Part shown: positions 20,524-24,301 of the stretch, in pieces
How the letters are laid out: the number at the start of each line of letters is the position of its first letter
How positions within the stretch are numbered: the stretch's first letter is position 1
Virus record (IMG/VR): IMGVR_UViG_3300044644_001149
Location: 1 to 24,502 of that record
Strand: one strand, 5' to 3'
Source of the DNA: a virus
DNA: 24,502 bases
Made by a program: the position numbers and the translations under genes
Notes under the pieces: generated by a model
Database searches by the model: none
Seen by the model: only the letters and a program-made list of their open reading frames with translations
What the model was told of the DNA's origin: nothing

Positions 20524-20586
20524 CTCAGCGGTAGTAGCGGGATGCTGTTAACATCTAGGTCGCAGGTTCGATCCCTGCCGCCCCAG
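20514..20586 (+). tRNA. tRNA-Asn(GTT)
   Basis: Acceptor TGGGGTG/CGCCCCA, discriminator G (both typical for Asn), anticodon loop CTGTTAA on GGATG/CATCT, T-arm GCAGG/CCTGC. No CCA. The D-stem is GCTC against TAGC with one mismatch, as in tRNA-Ala. Its first ten bases also code the end of the HNH protein. Confidence 0.95.
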
Positions 20587-20739
20587 TTGATAGGGTTGGA
20601 AATGTCCGATTCTATCATAAGAGTCGGGATCATCATATCCGACTCACTAAATCCTAAGTTTACTTAGGTCGGGGACTTGATCACCCCCGTTCGTTGCGGA
20701 GAGTGTCTTCCGCGAGTGGTGGGCACTCACTACTCATTT
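20587..20739 (+). ncRNA. candidate structured ncRNA of six consecutive hairpins
   Basis: The 153 bases between tRNA-Asn and tRNA-Val contain no supported ORF of their own, are 48% GC (73 of 153 by my count), and fold almost completely. H1 is 20588-20617 (13 bp, loop AATG). H2 is 20621-20645 (7 bp GAGTCGG/CCGACTC). H3 is 20653-20668 (CCTAAG-TTTA-CTTAGG). H4 is 20670-20689 (CGGGG/CCCCG). H5 is 20696-20713 (GCGGA/TCCGC). H6 is 20714-20735 (8 bp, loop GGCACT). The H5 and H6 loops are complementary over 6 bases, and H2 and H4 over 5. It would be co-transcribed and released by tRNA processing at both ends. T4 also has stable RNAs (species C and D) in its tRNA region. I know no family with this structure. 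Confidence 0.65.
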
Positions 20740-20811
20740 GGGCGATTGGCGCAGCGGTAGCGCAGCTGCTTTACACGCAGACGGTCATTGGTTCGAATCC
20801 GATATTGCCCA
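20740..20811 (+). tRNA. tRNA-Val(TAC)
   Basis: Acceptor GGGCGAT/ATTGCCC, discriminator A, anticodon loop TTTACAC on GCTGC/GCAGA (TAC). No CCA. It directly abuts the candidate ncRNA. Confidence 0.95.
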
Positions 20812-20815
20812 CTTG

Positions 20816-20823
20816 CATAAATA
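20816..20823 (+). promoter_or_regulatory. late promoter variant CATAAATA for the Dps-like gene
   Basis: Four bases after tRNA-Val, expected start near 20829. It mirrors the CATAAATA that abuts tRNA-Ala at 7326. Confidence 0.65.
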
Positions 20824-20839
20824 TTCTAAAAAGAGTAGA

Positions 20840-21274
20840 ATGGAAAAACTTTATAAGTTAATTTCTGATGCTCAGGCAACACTTTTTATGCTATTCCAAA
20901 AAACTTGGGTATATCATTGGAATGTAGTTGGATCGGAGTTTTATCAGTTTCATAAAGTATTTGGAAAACAATACGAAGAAATGTTTGAGGAGATTGATCG
21001 TCTCACCGAACATATGAGATATTTAAATATCAAACCAGTAAGTACTCTCACAAGAATTACCGAAGTATCTCACATCTTAGAGGCAAATAATTCTCTTGAT
21101 GATATGGGAATGGTTAGAGATCTTCTTGCCGATAATGAAACTCTAGTTAGTTTACTTTCAAAAGTTGCTGAAGAGGCAGACGAGCAAGGATCAAGAGGAA
21201 CAACAAATCTTGTAGAAGATTTGATTGAATCTCACGGAAAAAATGTATGGATGTTAAGATCATTTTTACAATGA
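20840..21274 (+). CDS. Dps-like ferritin-fold protein (144 aa)
   Basis: Resembles Dps, the DNA-binding, iron-storing protein that forms 12-subunit shells and protects DNA from iron-driven oxidation. The ferroxidase signature is visible: KTWVYHWNVVG (His), FYQFHKVFGKQYEEMF (His) and EEIDRLTEH (Asp and Glu), in the usual spacing over about residues 20-58. The rest is the four-helix bundle, with LNIKPVSTL as the helix break. It lacks the Lys-rich N-terminal tail that binds DNA in E. coli Dps. ATG 20840 is chosen because the longer frame runs through tRNA-Val; AAGAG (20831-20835) is just upstream. A late promoter variant precedes it. A role in protecting phage or host DNA, or iron storage, is likely but not shown. 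Confidence 0.82.
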   Translation: MEKLYKLISDAQATLFMLFQKTWVYHWNVVGSEFYQFHKVFGKQYEEMFEEIDRLTEHMRYLNIKPVSTLTRITEVSHILEANNSLDDMGMVRDLLADNETLVSLLSKVAEEADEQGSRGTTNLVEDLIESHGKNVWMLRSFLQ

Positions 21275-21289
21275 ACAGGACAAAGAACA

Positions 21290-21535
21290 ATGATTATCGT
21301 AAGATGTAGAGATTGCAATAAAGAAATTGCAAGCACAAATAAAATTCAAGTCTGTGGTTGTCCAAATATGATGACTGTGAGAGGTGATAACGTGTCTGCA
21401 GTTGACTTAAGTAGAGTTATTATGGTAAACTCTACTCAGAAAGAACAAAAAAACTTTCTGACATCACAAGATATTGCTTGGCAAGAGGCAAGACGCCAAC
21501 GCAAAGTAAAGCGTTTGGACTTTGAAATCCGTTGA
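21290..21535 (+). CDS. small zinc-ribbon-like protein (81 aa)
   Basis: Function unknown. Two cysteine pairs near the N-terminus (CRDC at residues 6-9 and CGC at 22-24) look like a zinc ribbon. A second half ends in a strongly basic, Arg-rich helix (WQEARRQRKVKRLDFEIR). I recall similar small proteins with CGCPNMMTV in other cyanophages, all hypothetical. It starts 15 bases after the Dps-like gene and shares its transcript. AGGAC (21278-21282) is a weak ribosome binding site. It ends nine bases before tRNA-Ser. Nucleic-acid binding is a reasonable guess. Confidence 0.75.
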   Translation: MIIVRCRDCNKEIASTNKIQVCGCPNMMTVRGDNVSAVDLSRVIMVNSTQKEQKNFLTSQDIAWQEARRQRKVKRLDFEIR

Positions 21536-21544
21536 GGACTTATT

Positions 21545-21629
21545 GGAAAGGTGGTCGAGTGGTTGAAGGCTCTAGTCTTGAAAACTAGCGATGTGAAAGC
21601 ATCCGTGGGTTCGAATCCCACCCTTTCCG
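21545..21629 (+). tRNA. tRNA-Ser(TGA)
   Basis: Class II tRNA. Acceptor GGAAAGG/CCTTTCC, discriminator G, anticodon stem CTAGT/ACTAG with loop CTTGAAA (TGA), long variable arm GATGTGAAAGCATC, T-arm GTGGG/CCCAC. No CCA. Confidence 0.96.
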
Positions 21630-21637
21630 TTTAAATG

Positions 21638-21676
21638 GTTACGAACTTAACAATTTCTTTAACAGTGTTACGAACT
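21638..21676 (+). repeat. direct repeat GTTACGAACT
   Basis: Two exact 10-base copies at 21638-21647 and 21667-21676, 29 bases apart, followed by similar bases (AACAATT and AACACAATT). They lie upstream of TATAAT (21715-21720). They may be an activator or repressor site. Confidence 0.5.
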
Positions 21677-21714
21677 AAACACAATTATTGATGTTTGAAG
21701 TTGTGCAATTAGTA

Positions 21715-21720
21715 TATAAT
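21715..21720 (+). promoter_or_regulatory. isolated TATAAT -10 box upstream of the small-gene operon
   Basis: TATAAT at 21715-21720, expected start near 21727, 13 bases before ATG 21740. No -35 box at 16-18 bases; TTGAAG (21695-21700) is 14 bases and TTGATG (21688-21693) is 21 bases away. The direct repeats nearby may substitute. Confidence 0.5.
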
Positions 21721-21739
21721 AGTAATATGCGCAAAACCC

Positions 21740-21889
21740 ATGGATCAGCATACTTATGAGAACTGGGTGAAAATTAAAGCAACTTTTGAATCTTCTGGTA
21801 ATACTGACAATATGTTCTATAAAAGAGCAGTTGAAATTGTTAAAACACGAAGAGATCCTCTTGCAAAATATCTTGGAGATGAGAAATGA
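21740..21889 (+). CDS. hypothetical 49-aa protein
   Basis: Not recognised. The 49-aa product is soluble, helical and basic at the end (MFYKRAVEIVKTRRDPLAKY). It has no cysteines or membrane span. It is the first gene of a chain of small genes; its stop overlaps the next start as ATGA (21886-21889). A TATAAT box and a direct repeat precede it. A candidate ribosome binding site is weak. The overlap and the absence of any other ORF in the interval support it. Confidence 0.6.
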   Translation: MDQHTYENWVKIKATFESSGNTDNMFYKRAVEIVKTRRDPLAKYLGDEK

Positions 21890-22089
21890 TGCACGAACAA
21901 GATGAATTCATAAGCCGTTCTGAAGTTCAGGAGATGATCGATGCTGCAATACGACGACACAACCGTAATGCTTCTATCATTAGTATGTGCGTCGGTTGGG
22001 TGGTTCTTTCTTTATTTGCTGAGGGACTTCTAAGACTCGTTGGGGTGATTCCACCCCTACTACCATGGATCAAAATTACTCTGAACTAA
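21886..22089 (+). CDS. small single-span membrane protein (67 aa)
   Basis: Cytoplasmic acidic/basic head (DEFISRSEVQEMIDAAIRRH) followed by a hydrophobic span of about 20 residues (IISMCVGWVVLSLFAEGLLR) and a second, Pro-rich hydrophobic end (LVGVIPPLLPWIKI). The ribosome binding site GGAG (21875-21878) lies seven bases before ATG. It is coupled to the previous gene by ATGA; its end overlaps the next gene by 25 bases. Function unknown. It may belong with the neighbouring membrane proteins in one complex or act in envelope alteration. Confidence 0.7.
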   Translation: MMHEQDEFISRSEVQEMIDAAIRRHNRNASIISMCVGWVVLSLFAEGLLRLVGVIPPLLPWIKITLN

Positions 22090-22367
22090 TTTTTTTAGTT
22101 CCCTGGTTTGTTTTATTAATTATTGCAATATCAATGTTTATACAAGGTTGGATGGTTATACATGAATCTCATGGATATAGAGAAAATCCAAAGGTTAAGG
22201 GTCATCCAGAAATGAAAGGAGTTAAAAAAGGAGACGGATTAATGGTTGTGAATTTCAATCAAATGCCAGATGAAGATTACAACGAACTTTATGGTCGCAT
22301 TCAAAGATTAAAAATGGAAGAATTATTTGAGGAACCTTCTAGTTATGAGGATGACGAAGATGACTAA
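22065..22367 (+). CDS. small membrane protein with acidic cytoplasmic tail (100 aa)
   Basis: One membrane span near the N-terminus (ELIFLVPWFVLLIIAISMFI, residues 7-26). Then comes a basic/polar stretch (VIHESHGYRENPKVKGHPEM, VKKGDGLMVVNF) and a very acidic tail (EEPSSYEDDEDD). I recall cyanophage proteins with similar ESHGYRE segments, all of unknown function. It starts within the upstream gene (25-base overlap), and its stop overlaps the next, very short ORF by 8 bases. Confidence 0.72.
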   Translation: MDQNYSELIFLVPWFVLLIIAISMFIQGWMVIHESHGYRENPKVKGHPEMKGVKKGDGLMVVNFNQMPDEDYNELYGRIQRLKMEELFEEPSSYEDDEDD

Positions 22368-22449
22368 AACTTTTATATCTTCTATATTACTTTTAACATC
22401 CATTGGGTTGTTTATCCGATGGGGACTTACTCACGCATATCCACAATGA
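22360..22449 (+). CDS. possible 29-aa membrane peptide
   Basis: MTKTFISSILLLTSIGLFIR then a short tail (WGLTHAYPQ). Residues 5-20 are hydrophobic, ended by Arg-Trp, so it could be a one-span peptide. Support comes from overlaps: it starts 5 bases before the upstream stop, and its TGA overlaps the next ATG (ATGA at 22446-22449). No homology can be claimed. Many photosystem and transport-associated peptides have this size, but the sequence does not match one I know. Confidence 0.5.
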   Translation: MTKTFISSILLLTSIGLFIRWGLTHAYPQ

Positions 22450-22616
22450 ACTATTCACTAACTTTAAGAGAATGTCCACATTGTCACGGCAATTTGATTG
22501 ATGATGAAATTAGTGATCCAATTAAAAAATTTTGTGAATCTGGGGCATTTCATTCTAATTTACTATTTTCTGATGAAGGGTGGGTTTGCCCTCACTGCAA
22601 TGGAGTTATCAAATGA
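22446..22616 (+). CDS. small zinc-ribbon protein (56 aa)
   Basis: Two CxxC pairs: CPHCHG (residues 9-14) and CPHCNG (residues 48-53), separated by 35 residues with another Cys, so a zinc ribbon is very likely. The middle is acidic then hydrophobic (SNLLFSDEGWV). ATG 22446 is preferred to a longer in-frame start at 22419 because it overlaps the previous stop (ATGA) and puts the first CxxC close to the N-terminus. The stop overlaps the next ATG (ATGA at 22613-22616). Function unknown; RNA or protein binding is plausible. Confidence 0.75.
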   Translation: MNYSLTLRECPHCHGNLIDDEISDPIKKFCESGAFHSNLLFSDEGWVCPHCNGVIK

Positions 22617-22858
22617 GTTATTATAATTTTATAACATATGAAGTGTTATTGTTAATTATGGCACTTTCAGTTATTAATCATTTCAAAGCAAAGAAGTTTA
22701 ATTTGGTTTTAAGTATTGCCTCAACTGTACTCACTATTTTTTTATGTACTATTGCATTTTGGTGGATGGTGGATACTGTAGTATATCTAAAATGGGAAGT
22801 CCTAAAGTCTCCACTACTTAATAATGGAGTAAAAGAACAGGTTGTTTTACCTATCTAA
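22613..22858 (+). CDS. two-span membrane protein (81 aa)
   Basis: Two hydrophobic helices: about residues 8-22 (TYEVLLLIMALSVIN) and 31-57 (VLSIASTVLTIFLCTIAFWW), separated by a basic loop (HFKAKKFN) that would face the cytoplasm. Both termini would be outside or periplasmic. The start overlaps the zinc-ribbon gene as ATGA; a longer frame from 22580 is rejected for that reason. Function unknown; it belongs to the run of small envelope-type proteins between tRNA-Ser and tRNA-Pro. Confidence 0.7.
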   Translation: MSYYNFITYEVLLLIMALSVINHFKAKKFNLVLSIASTVLTIFLCTIAFWWMVDTVVYLKWEVLKSPLLNNGVKEQVVLPI

Positions 22859-22927
22859 TAAAAGTATTATTCATTTCTATACCTTTTGTTTTAGTAAAGT
22901 TTTATTTCGGAACACTAGAAGGATACT

Positions 22928-23152
22928 ATGACACAAGACAATGTAATGGCAATGAAACCACATATCAAACAACGATATGGATTTGTAGCATCGGCATTTG
23001 TAAGAATGTGGGGACACACTTCTCTACATGATCATCGTATTGTAGAATTTTGTACTGAATGGGCATATAAAGATGTAAATGCTCCGTTAGGAAGTTTGTA
23101 TGATGTAGACCAATATTTTTATTACGAATTTAAATCTTGGAGAGGATACTAA
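22928..23152 (+). CDS. hypothetical 74-aa protein
   Basis: Not recognised. It is a soluble, aromatic-rich protein with many His, Tyr, Trp and Asp residues (HTSLHDHRIVEFCTEWAYKD and following), compatible with a compact fold. The ribosome binding site AGAAGGA (22917-22923) lies four bases before ATG 22928, one of the best in the region. The 69-base gap before it holds no clear promoter. Its stop overlaps the ATG of the next peptide (TAATG at 23150-23154). Confidence 0.7.
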   Translation: MTQDNVMAMKPHIKQRYGFVASAFVRMWGHTSLHDHRIVEFCTEWAYKDVNAPLGSLYDVDQYFYYEFKSWRGY

Positions 23153-23265
23153 TGTTACATTTAGTAGAAACACTTGCATCAAGTCCAATCTGGTTGGGAC
23201 TTTGCGGAGCAGGCTTGACAGTCGTTCCAATCCTGGGTATAATGCTTATACACCGAAATAAATAA
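23152..23265 (+). CDS. 37-aa single-span membrane peptide
   Basis: Starts by TAATG overlap with the previous gene. After nine polar residues comes a continuous hydrophobic stretch (PIWLGLCGAGLTVVPILGIM, then LIHRNK), so one membrane span ending in a basic tail. The DNA coding the second half contains a perfect sigma70 promoter (23215-23243), and its stop lies in AATAAATA. Function unknown. Confidence 0.55.
   Translation: MLHLVETLASSPIWLGLCGAGLTVVPILGIMLIHRNK
23215..23243 (+). promoter_or_regulatory. perfect sigma70 promoter TTGACA-N17-TATAAT for tRNA-Pro
   Basis: TTGACA (23215-23220), 17-base spacer, TATAAT (23238-23243), inside the coding sequence of the 37-aa peptide. Expected start is near 23250, 24 bases before tRNA-Pro. 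Confidence 0.82.
23257..23264 (+). promoter_or_regulatory. possible late promoter variant AATAAATA
   Basis: AATAAATA overlapping the stop of the 37-aa peptide; expected start near 23270, just before tRNA-Pro. It may allow late transcription of the same unit. Confidence 0.4.
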
Positions 23266-23273
23266 AGGCACTT

Positions 23274-23347
23274 CGGAATGTAGCTCAGTTTGGTAGAGCA
23301 CTCGCTTTGGGAGCGAGATGTCGCAGGTTCGAATCCTGTCATTCCGA
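23274..23347 (+). tRNA. tRNA-Pro(TGG)
   Basis: Acceptor CGGAATG/CATTCCG, discriminator A, D-stem GCTC/GAGC, anticodon stem CTCGC/GCGAG with loop TTTGGGA (TGG), T-arm GCAGG/CCTGT. No CCA. Confidence 0.95.
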
Positions 23348-23363
23348 TCATAAAACTCACTTT

Positions 23364-23600
23364 ATGAATAAAATGAATCAAGAAATCGACGAACTTCAGT
23401 CTTTTACAATCGAAGAGTTTCAGGCAGATTTTGATAATCTGATAGACAAAGTTCAAAATGGTGAATCATTCTTGATAAAAAGTGAGCACGGAAATGCAAT
23501 AATGGTTCCTTACAACGAAGTCATACGAATATGTGAGGAATCAAATGTGGATTTTGAAGAGATAGTTAAAATTCACACAGATCACGAAGAAGGTTCGTGA
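23364..23600 (+). CDS. Phd/YefM-like antitoxin-domain protein (78 aa)
   Basis: Resembles the Phd/YefM fold: the N-terminal pattern EEFQADFDNLIDKVQNGESF, then LIKSEHGNAIMVPYNEV, follows the family rhythm of a helix, a strand and a second strand with the gene-conserved Gly-Asn. Phd proteins repress their operon and neutralise a partner toxin. No toxin ORF lies next to it; upstream is tRNA-Pro, downstream a terminator and tRNAs. In a phage this may counter a host toxin, or be a plain DNA-binding regulator. ATG 23364 is chosen since the longer frame runs through tRNA-Pro; ATG 23373 is also possible. It ends in an acidic His-rich tail (IHTDHEEGS). Confidence 0.68.
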   Translation: MNKMNQEIDELQSFTIEEFQADFDNLIDKVQNGESFLIKSEHGNAIMVPYNEVIRICEESNVDFEEIVKIHTDHEEGS

Positions 23601-23605
23601 TTTTT
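23581..23605 (+). terminator. intrinsic terminator overlapping the end of the antitoxin-like gene
   Basis: ATCACGAA (23581-23588), loop GAAGG, TTCGTGAT (23594-23601), perfect 8 bp, then TTTT (23602-23605). It lies three bases before tRNA-Ile, so it may also act as a processing barrier. Confidence 0.75.
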
Positions 23606-23607
23606 AT

Positions 23608-23679
23608 GGGAATATAGCTTAATGGTTAGAGCGGCCTGCTTATAACGGGTTAGTCTGGGTTCAACTCCCAGTATTCCTA
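23608..23679 (+). tRNA. tRNA-Ile(TAT)
   Basis: Acceptor GGGAATA/TATTCCT (first pair G-T), discriminator A, anticodon stem GCCTG/CGGGT with loop CTTATAA (TAT), T-arm CTGGG/CCCAG. No CCA. It reads AUA. Confidence 0.92.
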
Positions 23680-23683
23680 CCTT

Positions 23684-23756
23684 GCTGGTTTACCCATCTG
23701 GTGATAGGAGCGTCCTCATAAGACGATATAGGCGTGTTCGATCCACGCAACCAGCA
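23684..23756 (+). tRNA. tRNA with CAT anticodon (Met or lysidine-type Ile)
   Basis: Acceptor GCTGGTT/AACCAGC, discriminator A, anticodon stem GCGTC/GACGA (four of five pairs) with loop CTCATAA (CAT), T-arm GCGTG/CACGC. The D-arm is odd, starting CCCA where G usually stands at position 10. The paired first base rules against initiator tRNA. Four bases after tRNA-Ile. No CCA. Confidence 0.88.
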
Positions 23757-23757
23757 C

Positions 23758-23776
23758 TTGACAGAATCCCTGTCAA
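23758..23776 (+). repeat. inverted repeat on a -35 box
   Basis: TTGACAG-AATCC-CTGTCAA, perfect 7-bp arms. Candidate repressor operator, or end-of-tRNA hairpin. Confidence 0.65.
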
Positions 23777-23787
23777 ACCTGTATAAT
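23758..23787 (+). promoter_or_regulatory. sigma70 promoter TTGACA-N18-TATAAT
   Basis: TTGACA (23758-23763), 18-base spacer, TATAAT (23782-23787), two bases after the CAT tRNA. Expected start is near 23794; drives the genes at 23810 and 24025. A 7-bp inverted repeat TTGACAG/CTGTCAA (23758-23764 and 23770-23776) covers the -35 box. Confidence 0.82.
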
Positions 23788-23809
23788 ACATAGGTCAACA
23801 TTCAAAACA

Positions 23810-24025
23810 ATGACTCTTACAGAAAAATTCAAGAAAGACGTTCAAACTCTTCGTGGTGCAGCAAACGGGGACTTTTATCTTGATGTAAAGAATCCGAAAC
23901 TTTACAAAAAAGTCCGTCGTTATTATGAAAATGAAGGCGTAGTATTCTCTGGTGATCCTCTGGATGATTATGAGATTCTTATGGAATATGTTCTTGCCGA
24001 TCTTGAAACTGTTGAGGTTGCTTAA
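23810..24025 (+). CDS. conserved hypothetical protein (71 aa)
   Basis: Function unknown. The sequence MTLTEKFKKDVQTLRGAANG, followed by DFYLDVKNPKLYKKVRRYYE, has the look of a small cyanophage-specific protein I recall from other genomes, with no known fold. It has a basic centre (KLYKKVRRYY) and an acidic C-terminal half (DPLDDYEILMEYVLADLETVEVA). No cysteines or membrane span. It follows a strong sigma70-like promoter with a leader of about 16 bases, so early expression is likely. Its stop overlaps the next ATG (TAATG at 24023-24027). Confidence 0.75.
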   Translation: MTLTEKFKKDVQTLRGAANGDFYLDVKNPKLYKKVRRYYENEGVVFSGDPLDDYEILMEYVLADLETVEVA

Positions 24026-24252
24026 TGAAAGTTCTTCTTGAACGCAGTGGATACCGTTTTATTCAAGATGGTATTCTCGAAATCAATGGAAAACCAGATT
24101 ATCGTATGCAAAAGAAAAATGAATGGACCAAACGTTGGAACGACATTTATCTTTTTGATAACCAAATGCAGTGTCTAACTGCTATGGAGGATCACCAATA
24201 TGCACGTTGGTTGGATTCTGATAATCCTGGTGCCTATCGTCATTATACATAG
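24025..24252 (+). CDS. hypothetical protein (75 aa)
   Basis: Not recognised. Starts by TAATG overlap with the preceding gene, so the two are coupled and share the promoter at 23758. The product is basic in the middle (RMQKKNEWTKRWND), rich in Tyr and Trp, and acidic near the end. It has one cysteine and no membrane span or signal. A DNA- or RNA-contacting early protein is conceivable from composition, but not supported by any motif. Confidence 0.7.
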   Translation: MKVLLERSGYRFIQDGILEINGKPDYRMQKKNEWTKRWNDIYLFDNQMQCLTAMEDHQYARWLDSDNPGAYRHYT

Positions 24253-24301
24253 TCTCGGTATGACTTAAAACTAGCCCTGGTCGGTGATGAAATCCCCCTT
24301 T

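Noticed and set aside
20587-20739. A degenerate extra tRNA between tRNA-Asn and tRNA-Val
   Set aside because: No acceptor pairing with a T-arm motif (GGTTCRANTCC) is found; the hairpins do not make a cloverleaf.
20738-20839. N-terminal extension of the Dps-like gene through tRNA-Val
   Set aside because: The extra 34 residues are tRNA sequence; ATG 20840 follows a late promoter and an AAGAG site.
22859-22927. Unstarted ORF in the gap before the 74-aa gene (reads through 22928 in another frame)
   Set aside because: There is no usable start codon or ribosome binding site, while the 74-aa frame has AGAAGGA and ATG.
23307-23363. N-terminal extension of the antitoxin-like gene through tRNA-Pro
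   Set aside because: The 19 codons lie within and just after the tRNA; ATG 23364 fits the Phd-like start.
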